DNA of 64,000 nucleotides from Symbiodinium sp. CCMP2592 (taxonomy: Eukaryota > Sar > Dinophyceae > Suessiales > Symbiodiniaceae). Both the position numbers and the translations under genes were made by a program. Shown in pieces: positions 51,839 through 62,045 of this stretch (positions within the stretch are counted from its first letter, which is position 1; each line of letters opens with the position of its first letter). Below the pieces are notes generated by a model. That model ran no database searches. It was given only the letters and a program-made list of their open reading frames with translations, and was not told where the DNA came from. The stretch is taken from positions 238,750 to 302,749 of the forward strand of contig CAJNDT010003402.1 in the NCBI GenBank assembly GCA_905221615.1. Reading direction: 5' to 3'.

Positions 51839-52846
51839 TGATGACTGAATCCCAGGACACCCCCGTGCGAAGATGGCTTCCCCTCCCTCCGCCTTGTTGC
51901 GACCACTGATCATGCCCACCCATGGCCTGGCTTTGCTTTATAGCTTTGAACGTTTTGGGGTTTCAAGCTTCGGGTTTAAGGTTTGGGGTTTCGGCTCAGG
52001 GGTCTCTTTGATTAAAAGCTCTAAAAACAGCCGTATGCGAACGGGTGGAGGCAGAAGGGTGGAGGGCTTCAGATCGAAAGGGTAATTCCTGACTCAAAGC
52101 TCAGGGCTCGAGTCCAAGCTTTCAATTCGCGAGCGACCATGCTGTCAACGTTGCTTCATTGACCTCTCTGCAACCGTCCCGAATCGCGGGCGGCTGAAGA
52201 ACACACACTTGCGCAGACACTTTCAAGTAGGCTCTAAGAAGCGGTTGGGCTTCTTGTTTTCGACAGGAGGTTTGGTAGCAGGACGATGATTCCAGTCGTG
52301 ACACGTCTTTCCTTGCTTTATTATTGCCCAATAGCTGTTGACAGAGGCAATGTTCACCCCCAATGTCCACCATTGTCCACCCCAGCCGGCCCCTGCAGCT
52401 GCAGCGTGCTTGGGTTGCTCTGCAGTCGCTCTGTTGATTTCCTGCGGACGATCATACCGGCCCCCAAACCCTGAATCCTATAAAAACCCGAAACCTTAAT
52501 CCCAAAATCCAAAACCTTAAACCTCTCAAACCCCGAGAGCCCGAAAGGTTCCGGGAGCCCAGCTGTCACCCCGTCTATTGCCCGAAGCCTTTTGGGGGTG
52601 GATCGCTGCTGGCCAACCCTGCCGAATACGGTATTTGATAGGGCTTTGGGGTTTAGGGTTGAGGGTTTAGGGTTTCGGGTTTGGGTTTAGGGTTTAGGGC
52701 TGTGTAGGGTTTGATCAGCTTTTCGTGGAATTTCATGTCCGCAACGCCCTAAATCCGCCTTTCCCGAAGACCTCTAGGTCCGACACACATCCGAACACTG
52801 AATCCCTGAACCTTCAAAAGCCGCCAAAGTAGAGCATACCCCAAGC
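51839..52846. other. No gene seen
   Basis: Short frames on both strands (60-83 codons). Telomere-like TTTAGGG at 52650-52700. Confidence 0.5.
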
Positions 52847-52849
52847 ATA

Positions 52850-52969
52850 CTTTGAGGATCAGGGGACTTAGTAAGTAAGGTTATAAGTCCCCTAATTGGG
52901 GTTATAAGTACTTATAAGTATAGTTACCTTATTTATAACCCTAGTTACTAAGTCCCATGATCCTTTAAG
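52850..52969 (-). mobile_element. Family A, copy 9
   Basis: CTTTGAGGATCAGGGGACTT and AGTCCCATGATCCTTTAAG with TA on both sides. Closest relative is the copy at 47564. Confidence 0.9.
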
Positions 52970-53218
52970 TACACTCACCAAGATTCGTAAGGAGCCCTGT
53001 AAAGCATTGACCATTTACATAAGCTCAACATGCTTCATGTATACAACACTTTGGGACCCTCAATCTTGGTGTCCCGGCTTGAGGGGCGGCACTCTGGCTC
53101 CCGTAGGCACCATAGCCACCTGGGACGACAATCTCGTCTAAATCAGCTGCTCTTTTCAAGCTTTGGGGTTCAGGTTTGAGGTCTTCTCTGCTTCTTGAAA
53201 AGGGAGTTCTGAGGAGTT

Positions 53219-53306
53219 TACTATAGGGGCCTTAATCATTACCTATACCATTCTGGGGTTCCTTAGGATGGGCCCCAAAACCCTCTTCTCATTGTCAAGG
53301 CCCCTA
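53219..53306. mobile_element. Palindromic element family H
   Basis: CTATAGGGGCCTTAATCATT and CATTGTCAAGGCCCCTA. An isolated GGGGCTATTAAGGCCCC follows near 53379. Confidence 0.7.
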
Positions 53307-53410
53307 CATGAAACCCTAAACCCCTAAACCCTCAACCGCCTGAGCCTTACTCCATCCTGGCTGGGTTCTGAAAACAGGGGCTATTAAGGCCCCTACCATG
53401 GGAGTTTTGA

Positions 53411-53625
53411 TCCAAGGGTAAAAGGAAGGACCCTTAATAAGGACCCCTAGGTATATACTCTTAATATAGCTATCATACACCCATTATATAGCCCATTATA
53501 GGGTAGGGGTCCCCATTAAGGGTCCCTCCTCTTCCCCTTTGAATCAACCCTAAACCCTTATAGATCCCTTTAAAGGCACCCTAGGAGCCCTAAATTAAGG
53601 GTCCCTCCTTTTCCCCTTTGATTTT
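53411..53625. mobile_element. Family K, copy 4, plus a partial copy
   Basis: TCCAAGGGTAAAAGGAAGG to AAGGGTCCCTCCTCTTCCCC, then a right-end fragment at 53594-53624. Confidence 0.78.
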
Positions 53626-53729
53626 ATCTTCTGGTTTGCGAGATTTGAGGAGTTTAGGGCATCGAGACTCGACTTCGCGGAGTTACATCGGATTACTCAC
53701 GAGGTCTAGGGGTCGAGCCTACTGGGGAT

Positions 53730-53915
53730 CTTTAGGGGTTCCTTTAAAGGGATCTATTAGGGTTCTATAAGGGGATCTATGAGGGGGCTTAGGGTTTAGG
53801 GTCTACTTGGAAGATCATGGGACTTAGTAGGTAAGGTTATAAGTACCTTAATTGGGGTTATAAGTATAGTTACCCCAATTATAACCCTAGTTACTAAGTC
53901 CCATGATCCTTGAAG
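53730..53915 (-). mobile_element. Family A, copy 10, with upstream filler
   Basis: GGGATCTATTAGGG/TTCTATAAGGGG filler and TTTAGGGTC, then A at 53806-53915 with TA on each side. Confidence 0.85.
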
Positions 53916-53917
53916 TA

Positions 53918-54590
53918 GGGGTCGAGCCTTCGAGCCGAAGCACTAGGCCAAAAGGAAGGCTAAACCCGACCAGGATCACCCAAGCACCCTCGAATCGAGC
54001 CTTTTTGTCCCTTAATTGTGGGTATTTGTGGTATACGAGAGGGTGGTTGAGGGGTAGTTGTGGGGGTCTGGGTCAACCCTGAACCCTACCTTAGCCAGGC
54101 TGCCCCAAGAGTGTATCCAACTTGGTGTTTTATGGCTATGTGCACCAGAAGTAACAAGCTTTTACCAGGTTCACTATGTAGGTAAACCTGGAGACTGTCT
54201 GAGGGTTGTTTTGGAATCCCATAGGATGCGCTGCTCCAAAGTATAATACATCGTAGTCGTATAGTAAAAAACGTGTAGAGTACCAAGTATATAGATATGA
54301 TAATGACACCCAAAAGGACCCGAACCTTGTTTTGGCCCATGTGTAGGGAGGCCATACTGGGAGAAACGAATGACATCGTAAACCTGCAGACAGAAGGCCC
54401 CGAACACTAAAAGGCATAAGCCCTAAACCCTGAACTCCAACCACACCCTCTCGACCCCTAATCCTTGCACACCAAAAGCCTCATAAAAATCATACCCTAA
54501 ACCCTAATTAAACCCTAAACCGCGCCCTAAACCCCAAACCCTTAAGGGAACCCTATAGTACCCTCAAAGGAACCCTGAATCCCCAAATCA
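53918..54590. other. No gene seen
   Basis: Minus frames of 77-102 codons (54086-54444) overlap in three frames. CCCTAAA motifs at 54480-54540. Confidence 0.5.
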
Positions 54591-54592
54591 TA

Positions 54593-54696
54593 AAGTAAAA
54601 GCCAGAAAGTTGGAATATGATTATCCTAAACCCTTCTATGGTAAATTATAGTGTATCCTACCCTGAAAGCATATTCCAACTTTCTGGAGTTCCCTT
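54593..54696 (+). mobile_element. Family E, copy 6
   Basis: AAGTAAAAGCCAGAAAGTTGG and CCAACTTTCTGGAGTTCCCT with TA on each side. Confidence 0.9.
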
Positions 54697-54702
54697 TAAG
54701 CC

Positions 54703-54776
54703 CCCAATAAGGTAGGGATATCCCCATAAAATGCTTATGCTTATGTGCTTTTGGGGTCCCAAATCACAAGCCCCTC
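54703..54776. mobile_element. Partial family N element
   Basis: GGTAGGGATATCCCCATAAA and GCTTATGCTTATGTGC match the right half of the N element at 58902. Confidence 0.65.
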
Positions 54777-54854
54777 AAACATCACGCGTCGGTTCGGCCC
54801 GCACCTTGCTGAGCCCACTGGTCGTGACCGTGCCCATGCCCCTGGCCATGGTGT

Positions 54855-55056
54855 GACAACTTTGCCAAAAGTTTTTTTTTTTTTTTTGGGGGGTGGGTTT
54901 AGGGTTTAGGGTTTAGGGTGTGCTGTTATAAGGACAACTTTGCCAAAAGTTTAGGGTTTAGGGTTTATAGGGTTTGGGGTTTATAGGGTTTGGGGTTTAT
55001 AGGGGTTTGGGGTTTAGGGTTAAGGATTTAGGGTTTAGGGTGTGCTGTTATAAGGG
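54855..55056 (+). repeat. Poly-T, telomere repeats and interleaved direct repeats
   Basis: GACAACTTTGCCAAAAGTTT starts at 54855 and again at 54933. TTTAGGGTGTGCTGTTATAAGG starts at 54912 and 55034. Between them are poly-T (about 15), a G-run and TTTAGGG/TTTATAGGG units. Confidence 0.85.
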
Positions 55057-55267
55057 GAGCTAACATTCCCACGGGGTTCCTTCAGAAGGGGCACTGGACT
55101 GGCCGACCCTGAACCCCGAATCTCAAAGCCCTAAACCCTAAACTCTGCGTGGAACCCCCTTATAGAATTTTCACCCTGGGAAACCCTTGTACTGCAGTCC
55201 CCCTTATGAAGGTGAACCCACGGGTTTAGGCCTTAGGTGGCCCGCGGCTGAGGCTTTTAGGAGCATA

Positions 55268-55461
55268 CTTGGAGGGGCAGGGGCCTTAGTAAGTCGTTTA
55301 TAAGTAGGGTTATAATTGGGGCAACTCCATTTAGGGTACTTATAACTCTACTTATAACCTACTTACTAAGTCCCTAAACCCCATAGATCCCTTTAAGGAA
55401 CCCTATAGATTCCTTTAAGGCTCCCTTTAAGAGCCCTTACTAAGTCCCCTGCCCATGCAAG
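55268..55461 (-). mobile_element. Family A long variant
   Basis: CTTGGAGGGGCAGGGGCCTT and AAGTCCCCTGCCCATGCAAG with TA on both sides. A CCCTTTAAG/ATAGATCCC insert precedes the right end. Confidence 0.82.
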
Positions 55462-56128
55462 TAGGGTGCAGGGGGTTAGGCGATTGAGGGCTCAGTCGAA
55501 GGGCTGTGAGATCGGCAGGTTTACGCACGGCTTAGGATTTAGGGTTTGGGGTTCCTTTAAGGATACTATAGGGTTCCCTTAAGGGTTTAGGGTTTAGGGC
55601 ACGGTTTAGGGTTTAGGGTTAGAGGCTCAAGATTCGATCAGGGCTCGGAAACCGCTGTGCGAAGTGAGTCTGCTTGTCGTCTTCCGTTTCTTTGAAACCA
55701 CTATCGGCGAGTATCAGCACCGGAAAACGTGTTTGCAGGTTCTTGTTGATGTTGGTGCTGAGTCTTGTGGCCGCTCGTTGCAGCCTAGCCTGTCTTGAAA
55801 GAGCTGTGAAAGTAGGGCTACACGGGGCTACTATGAGCTCACTTAATTGTTGTTCAGCATGCATATTACTCAGGCTTTAATGGAACTAAATGTGAGAAGA
55901 GAGTTTCGAACAGGAAGGAAACCCAACAACTCGAAAAGGCATCCAGGGTAACCCTACACCCGAAATCCATTATAGATGCATCAACGACGTTTATGATTAA
56001 GTTCCTATGTCCGCCTGCCCCATGTCGCCGTAGGCACCGCCGTAGCCTCGCAGACCAAAGCATAGTTTGTGTTTCTTTGGCTTTCCTGGTTCAAGGGCTG
56101 GGTGGAGGAGGGTTAGGGTTTCGACCTT
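55462..56128. other. No gene seen
   Basis: TTTAGGG fragments at 55530-55620. Opposite frames of 68-81 codons over 55619-55880. Nothing convincing. Confidence 0.5.
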
Positions 56129-56235
56129 AGGCCCTAAACCCTGAACCCTAAACTTGAAACCTTGGGGGGGGGGAGGAGGGGGACCCTAAACCCTAAACCC
56201 TAAACCCTAAACCGTGGGGGGGCGGGGGGCTGACG
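56129..56235. repeat. CCCTAAA block flanked by G-runs
   Basis: CCCTAAA units are bracketed by a run of 10 Gs (56164-56173) and two G-runs at 56215-56230. Strong candidate for G-quadruplex formation. Confidence 0.85.
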
Positions 56236-56341
56236 AGGCTCAGGACTGTACGGCTTTAAGCCTTGAGGTCTCGGGCTTCCATGGCCGAAAGGTTTGGGGT
56301 TGACAGGCTTCTAAAGGCAGACGGGCTTTACATGACCTCTA

Positions 56342-56461
56342 CTTGGAGGGGCAGGGGACTTACTAAGTCGTTTATAAGTAGGGTTACAATTGGGGTAACT
56401 CCATTTAGGGTACTTATAACTCTACTTATAACCTACTTACAAAGCCCCCTGCCCATCCAAG
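56342..56461 (-). mobile_element. Family A variant
   Basis: CTTGGAGGGGCAGGGGACTT and AAGCCCCCTGCCCATCCAAG with TA on both sides. Sister of the 55268 copy. Confidence 0.88.
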
Positions 56462-56549
56462 TACAGTACTATAGTAGTGGTGATCTTTGGGGCTGTTGAA
56501 GAGTTTTTCTCGTCTTTAGAGATTTAGGCTTTCAGAACATGTTTCATGT

Positions 56550-56729
56550 GGTAGTGTCCGAAAATAGGAGGACCCTAACATAGCACCCTAAATAGTAGGA
56601 TCCTTCTTCTAAGCACACCAAAACAAGGTAACCCAATTTTCGGAAACTCTAAACCCTTCATAGAACCCTTATAGATAAGGAACCCTTATAGACCCCTTTG
56701 ATGGTACCCCCCAATTTTCGAAAACTCCC
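56550..56729. mobile_element. Family B, expanded copy 8
   Basis: GGTAGTGTCCGAAAATAGGA at the left. The right arm occurs twice, at about 56636-56650 and 56713-56729. The outer pair is flanked by ATGT (56546-56549, 56730-56733), so the expansion lies inside the element. Confidence 0.85.
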
Positions 56730-56802
56730 ATGTAGCGCTGAGGATTCCAGTAGCCGCAGGAGAGAGGGTACTCGGGAAGTTCGCAGGACCTGACCTTGAG
56801 CT

Positions 56803-56999
56803 ACTGTGGGTGCCTTACCCTACTTGGAGGGTCGCGGGACTTAGTAAGTAGGTAGTAAGTAGACTTATAAGTAATAAGTCCCTACCCTCCAAGTAAGGCT
56901 CCAAAGTAGTTCCTTCTTGGGGTTCATATATAGAATCCTATAAGGTCATCCCAAAAAGGAACTACTTTGGGGCCTATGGGTAACACTGTGGGTGCCTTA
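56803..56999. mobile_element. Family F containing a nested family A, 15 bp flanking repeats
   Basis: ACTGTGGGTGCCTTA occurs at 56803-56817 and 56985-56999. Between them, F (ends CCCTAAGGCTCCAAAGTAG and GGGGCCTATGGGTAAC) is split near its left end by a short A (56823-56893) whose insertion doubled TA. Confidence 0.92.
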
Positions 57000-57230
57000 G
57001 TGAACAGAAAAGGGAGTTCAGGGTAGATTATACTGCGCGTGTATACCAGGACTAGACGAGATCATTGCTACCAATTTTTTCCCACGACGATGTATCAATC
57101 CCGATTCATGCCTGGTGCTCCCGTGCCCATCTGCGTAGGGTACTGCGAAGCCGACCTGCGAAGCAGTTTGGTTAGATCAAGGGCTCCCGGTTTCAGAGTT
57201 CCTGCAATTCTTTGAACTTTGGATGGTTTA

Positions 57231-57344
57231 CAAGGATGCCCAGTAACCTAGGAATAAAAAGGGCTCCCATTTTGGTATTGGGCAACTTTATAAGGAACCT
57301 ATAGGACTACAAAAAGGGAATAGGGGTAGTACTGGGCATCCTAG
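57231..57344 (+). mobile_element. Element family D, copy 9
   Basis: Starts CAAGGATGCCCAGTAACC and ends CTGGGCATCCTAG. Flanked by TTTA (57227-57230, 57345-57348). Confidence 0.9.
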
Positions 57345-57420
57345 TTTAAGGGTTAGGGTTTAGGGTTTGGGTTCCGGTATCGGTTGGGTTTTACATGTTG
57401 CCCGGGGGGGAAGGGGCAAT

Positions 57421-57600
57421 ATTTCTCCAGCCCTGTTCAGCGTGTCAGCAGTCTTCTTGCTGCTACTGACCTACTATACAACACGATTATGTGAACCCTG
57501 TGCTGCTCACTGTTGCAGCTTTCCAGGTCACTCTTGCCGCTTTGAGTTCGAAGGCCCTACCTGCCGTCTTTACTGTCAGTCTGACGAACGTTGCTTCTGA
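57421..57600 (+). other. Possible cysteine-rich exon (8 Cys)
   Basis: The open frame from 57367 to TGA 57600 has no ATG, so it could only be an exon. Its middle is hydrophobic (SVSAVFLLLLTYY), and the last 37 residues hold eight cysteines, including one CC pair, ending CF. This resembles a secreted cysteine-rich peptide but may be chance. I make no functional claim. Confidence 0.15.
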
Positions 57601-57627
57601 GAGTGTTCTCAAACTTCGCAGGGCCTA

Positions 57628-57833
57628 CTTAAAGGATCATGGGACTTAGTAGGGTTATACTTTAAGGGGCTCCTTTAAAGGGGATCTATAGGGGTTCTAT
57701 TATAAGAGGGGCTTTATGGTCTACTTAAAGGATCATGGGATTTAGTAACTAGGGTTATAATTAGGGTAACTATACTTATAACCCCAAGTAAGGTACTTAT
57801 AGCCGTACTTACTAAGTCCCATGATCCTCCAAG
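57628..57833 (+). mobile_element. Family A composite
   Basis: A left end plus CTTTAAAGGGGATCTATAGG filler, then complete A at 57724-57833. TA at the outer ends. Same arrangement as 47873-48081. Confidence 0.87.
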
Positions 57834-58262
57834 TAAGGCTGATACTCAGTTCTCCTACCACAGCCAGTGGTGGAATTGCGCCCGTCACTAACGCAGCATA
57901 CACTTTTGGTTGCAGACAGTCTTCAAAACAGGACTAACCATCGGCACACTAAAATGAAGCAGCACGACTAAGAATTCTATCCGGTATTTCAGAAACGCAG
58001 CAAAGAAACTACCACCTCCTGTGCGCCCCTGCTTCCACAAAGCCACACGTTCCAACACATGAGTCACCGAAACAAATTTTTGCAAGCTCTGAGACTCTGC
58101 ATACAAGCAAGCAGCCGACTACATCACCCACATCCGCCCTCAACCCGTAAGCCCTCAAACCCTGAACCAAGACATGCCAGGCTGGCTCCAGTGTGCCGAA
58201 CTGCGAGGGAGCTGCAGGACCTACAAAAGAGTAAACACGGGAGCTTACGAAACAAAGAGGTA
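57834..58262. other. No gene seen
   Basis: A minus frame (57888-58106) and a plus frame (58059-58406) overlap by about 50 bp. The latter runs into a B half-element. Confidence 0.45.
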
Positions 58263-58267
58263 TCGTA

Positions 58268-58344
58268 TTTGAGGTCCTTTATAAGAAGGAACCTACTATT
58301 TAGGGTACCATATCAGGGTCCCCTATTTTCGGAAAGTCCCACAC
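58268..58344. mobile_element. Family B, right half only
   Basis: TCCTTTATAAGAAGGAACC through CCCTATTTTCGGAAAGTCCC. The left arm is absent. Confidence 0.75.
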
Positions 58345-58575
58345 TGCAAGGCGAACTTGTGAGGCCTTGCGGACGTTTGACCCTGACTGAAACGCCTAAG
58401 TCCTGAACCGGATTAATTTTTGACTTCCGAAACCACCCCTGAACCACAAACCCGAACTTCTAGAACAACTTCTCCAGGATTTCTGCTTATTGCATCGCAA
58501 TGGTGTTACTCTGTCCTCCGGAATGAAACTGACGTGCCTTGAGACTGATCTAGAGCCAAGTTGCTGCAGGTAACA

Positions 58576-58672
58576 CAGAAGCCTAAATGGCTCCTTATAC
58601 TATCCTTCAGAGTTCGAAGAAATATTTGCATATGACCCCCAAACCTTACTCTAAATATTTTGAGGTCTCTGC
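58576..58672. mobile_element. Eroded H-like element
   Basis: AAGCCTAAATGGCTCCTTATAC and CCCCCAAACCTTACTCTAAAT with TTTTGAGG at the right recall family H. Confidence 0.4.
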
Positions 58673-58772
58673 ACTAGCAGCCAGCCGACCTCGGACACCC
58701 GATTTGTCATTCCCATCCTGCTGTTCCGCACACCTTGTGGCTTAAGGCTTCCCCAACACCCTATTCTGATCA

Positions 58773-58870
58773 TTACCCATAGGCCCCAAAGTAGTTCCTT
58801 TTTGGGAGTACCTTAAAGGATTCTATATATAAACCCCACAAAAAGGAACTACTTTGGGGCCTTAGGGTAA
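58773..58870. mobile_element. Palindromic element family F, intact copy
   Basis: TTACCCATAGGCCCCAAAGT and CTTTGGGGCCTTAGGGTAA, with AGTTCCTTTTTGGG and CAAAAAGGAACT arms. Confidence 0.9.
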
Positions 58871-58901
58871 GGCCCCAAACCCATCCTGAATGCACAATCT
58901 A

Positions 58902-59029
58902 GGGCCCCCAAAAAGCACATAAGCAAAAATTAGGATAGGGATATCCCATATAAACCCCCTTTAAAAGGAAGCCCATAAGGTAGGGATATCCCCACAAAAT
59001 GCTTATGCTTATGTGCCTTTTTGGGCCCC
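58902..59029. mobile_element. Palindromic element family N, full copy
   Basis: GGGCCCCCAAAAAGCACATAAGC and GCTTATGTGCCTTTTTGGGCCC, with GATAGGGATATCCC twice in the core. Confidence 0.8.
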
Positions 59030-59100
59030 TGCAATCGAAAGACCAGACCCCCAGTTGAGTCTGCGGAATCGTTGGGTCAACAGACGAGTTGATAGTATAT

Positions 59101-59291
59101 GCGAGTTTCCGAAGATTAGGGGTACCCTTAAATTTAAAGGGATCTATAAGGGTTCCTTAAAGGGATTTTTAAGGGTTCTATAAAGGGTTTAGAGTTTCCG
59201 AAAATTAGGGGTTCCTTCTTTTGGGGTCCTTATAAGAAGGATCCTGCGATTTTGAGTGCTATATTAGGCTCCCCTCTTTTCGGGAACTCCC
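59101..59291. mobile_element. Family B, expanded copy
   Basis: GCGAGTTTCCGAAGATTAGG at 59101, a second left end GAGTTTCCGAAAATTAGG at about 59191, and one right end CTCTTTTCGGGAACTCCC. Flanks ATAT/ACAT. Confidence 0.8.
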
Positions 59292-59470
59292 ACATTCCTT
59301 CTCATTCAGGGTCCGGAAAGAGGCCAGAAATTGGAACACAGCCACAACAGATGCTTAGAATCCAACCGCTGCCAATGTTTGCAAAGAGAGCCGTTCTTAC
59401 TCTGAACCCTCTGGATCATCCCTACTACCCGAAACTAAGACCGCTGAGCCCTTGACCCCCTCAAACCCCA

Positions 59471-59570
59471 AAGGGCGCCCTAAACCCTAAACTCTAGACC
59501 CGAAACCCTAAACTCTAAACCCGAAACCCTGAACTCTAAACCCGAAACCCTAAACTCTAAACCCTAAACC
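59471..59570 (-). repeat. Telomere-like block with 21 bp higher-order unit
   Basis: CTCTAAA, CCCGAAA and CCCTAAA recur in fixed order as a 21 bp unit, about four times. Confidence 0.88.
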
Positions 59571-59668
59571 AGGGAGGGAGCACCCAGGCCTAGAGCAGCG
59601 CCACCGTGGCTCCCACCTGGAGAAGGGCGCCGGTCCAGGCGCCCACCCTTCTAAAAAGAAGCTTACTA

Positions 59669-59845
59669 CCCAGACCTTCCAAAATCCCTTAATTAAGGAA
59701 TATACCTTAATTCATATTTGGGATCCTATTATAATCTAAGGTATATTCCTTAATTAAGGGATTGTGGAAGGTCTGGGTATAGGGGCTTTAATAATTACCT
59801 ACACTATTTTGAAAGGTTCCTTACTATTGATGAAATAGTAGCCCT
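59669..59845. mobile_element. Family C copy 3, then an H left half
   Basis: CCCAGACCTTCCAAAATCCC to GATTGTGGAAGGTCTGGG (59669-59777), TA on both sides. The right TA begins TATAGGGGCTTTAATAATTA, an H left half to about 59845. Confidence 0.87.
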
Positions 59846-60033
59846 GAACCCCGGATCCTAAACCCAAGCCCTCAACCCTGAACCCTAAACCCGGAGCCTT
59901 AAATCTGTAGATCCGGACATGCACGGGAGCCCGTGTCCCGTGGATCCGAATCTCCCAGGAAGGTCTAACCCTCGGGCCCGGATCCGCGAAAGGCCCAAAC
60001 CCTCGGCCTCTAATCACAAATCCCCCTAGCCCT

Positions 60034-60144
60034 ACTTGGAGGATCATGGGACTTAGTCAGTAAGATTATAAGTACCTGAATTGGGGTTATAAGTATAGCT
60101 ACCCTAATTATAACCCTAGTTACTAAGTCCCATGATCCTGTAAG
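60034..60144 (-). mobile_element. Family A, standard copy
   Basis: CTTGGAGGATCATGGGACTT and AGTCCCATGATCCTGTAAG with TA on both sides. Confidence 0.92.
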
Positions 60145-60218
60145 TATCAAGCCCTAAGAATATTGCGCTGCTAGACCTCGACCACATAGGCCATACGAAA
60201 AGATCACAAAGCACGCCT

Positions 60219-60312
60219 TACCCATAGGCCCCAAAGTAGTTCCTTTTTGGGATTACCTTATAGGATTCTATATATGAACCCCAATAAGGAACTACTTTGG
60301 GGCCTTAGGGTA
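60219..60312. mobile_element. Palindromic element family F, intact copy
   Basis: TACCCATAGGCCCCAAAGTAG and CTACTTTGGGGCCTTAGGGTA. Core TTATAGGATTCTATATATG. Confidence 0.9.
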
Positions 60313-60427
60313 GTTTGTGGACACATACCCTAAACCAAGAAGAGCCAGCGACGGCCTCCGCCTTGCGATTGCAGAGGCGCAGGGTTGTTCCACCAGTCGT
60401 TATCGCCTTGACATGACGTGCGTGAAG

Positions 60428-60600
60428 GTCCGTGCATATACATACATACATTTATACATATCTGTTAGTCATATGTACAAGTATGTAGGTATATCTATAT
60501 GTATATATCTATGTGTATATATATATATGCATATCTACATATCTACCAGGGAATCTAGGTACACCGATCGATAGATGGACGGACGGATGGATGGATCGAT
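60428..60600. repeat. TACATA/TGTATA and GATGGATG simple sequence
   Basis: TACATA-type repeats to about 60545, then (GATGGACG)n to 60604. Confidence 0.85.
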
Positions 60601-60604
60601 GGAT

Positions 60605-61097
60605 ATACACAGATGCGTGCAGACTGTGATGTGCATCCTGTTTTTCGTTGCTATGCATCCACTCCCAGCATTTCCCTTCCCCCTCTATCCGCAACATTGG
60701 AGTTCATGGGACCCGGGAGTGAGACAACAGCACAACACTCTTGAGCTTAGATAGGGCCAAGGATTGGTTGCCATTCACATAGGTACTATTGCTACTGTTG
60801 CTGCTGTTAAACACTACTGTGGTGTTTATTACTACAGTAGTTCGGAGCGGACCATTCTTCTTGCGGAGCCAGAAGCCTATACCCCCAATCCTGAACTGTA
60901 AACCTCCAACCGTTAACCCTGAACCTAGACCCCGTACCCCGTAAACCGGAACTCCTCACAGAACACCTTTCTCGTAGTGAGCTAGAAATACTTATTTTCT
61001 ATCAGATGCTGCGACGACTTCGCAAGATGGCTACTTCGAAAACCTAAAATGTAAACCCATGTCAATGGAGCTGTCTGGGTGGGGAGCCTGAACAGGT
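60605..61097. other. No gene seen
   Basis: Short degenerate GCT/ACT triplets near 60785-60845. Otherwise featureless. Confidence 0.5.
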
Positions 61098-61205
61098 AAT
61101 ACAAAGGCCTTAATAATTGCCTATACTATTTCGGGTTTGCTTCTTATAATCACAGTATGATATACCCAAAACCCTATTCTAATTATTAAGGCCCCTATAT
61201 TCGAC
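61098..61205. mobile_element. Palindromic element family H
   Basis: ACAAAGGCCTTAATAATTGCC and CTAATTATTAAGGCCCCTATA. Confidence 0.75.
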
Positions 61206-61312
61206 CCTCATGGGAGCCCTTATAGTAACCGTGATAGACCCCTCTAAATGGAACATTACCGGACCCTATTCTATTTGTTGCGGCCCCTGTATTAAGTCCT
61301 CCTGTCCCTCGA

Positions 61313-61460
61313 GCTTAGGGTTTAGGCTAAGGGTTTAAGGTTTAGGGCGTTTAGGGTTTAGGACCGGATTAGGGTTCAGAGTTTTAAAGGGTTTAGGATG
61401 GGTTTAGGGTTTGTTTGGATTTCGGGGGTAGGATTTTAGGGCTCCTGAACCCTAAATCCT
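61313..61460 (+). repeat. Degenerate telomere-like block
   Basis: TTTAGGG with TTTAAGG and TTTAGGC variants, ending at an inverse CCCTAAA at about 61450. Confidence 0.8.
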
Positions 61461-61603
61461 AAACTGCGGAGTTCTGGGGTTCAGGGCTGAGGGTTTCGGG
61501 AACCTCCTGGAAAAGAAGCGGGCCTGGGCTTTATATAGAAAGCAGTGGAGGGGATTCAGGGTTCCGCACTGGACGCCGAAGCCAATAACCCTGCCCAGAT
61601 CTA

Positions 61604-61712
61604 CCCAGACCTTCCAAAATCCTTTAATTAAGGAATATACCTTAAATTATAATGGGATCCCAAATATGAATTAAGGTATATTCCTTAATTAAGGGATTTT
61701 GGAAGGTCTGGG
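61604..61712. mobile_element. Palindromic element family C, copy 4
   Basis: CCCAGACCTTCCAAAATCC and GGATTTTGGAAGGTCTGGG with TA on both sides. Near-perfect palindrome. Confidence 0.92.
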
Positions 61713-61869
61713 TACCTTGCATAAAGTTCTACCCACTGGTTGTAGGCGCTCATTGCCCACTGTTTAGCAGGTTTTCGGCAGGCAGGACTCCAAACCCGAC
61801 AGCCCGAAACATCCTAAGCCCTAAACACCGAAACATCGGAACCAAACAGCCGGAAACTTGAAACCCCAG

Positions 61870-61925
61870 AAGGGTTTGGGGTTTAGGGTTTAGGCTTTAG
61901 GGGTTTAGGGTTTAGGGGTTTAGGA
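61870..61925 (+). repeat. Short telomere-like block
   Basis: Six TTTAGGG-type units including GCTTTAGGGG. Confidence 0.88.
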
Positions 61926-62045
61926 AAACCGGCAGAGCCCTTTTCTGGCCGAGTTCCCCGGCTGTCGGACTCACTGTCCCAGCCACCCGCCGTCGTGGGT
62001 GTGGCCTCTTCTGTAGGCTCCTATGACCCCAACATTGACAAGATA

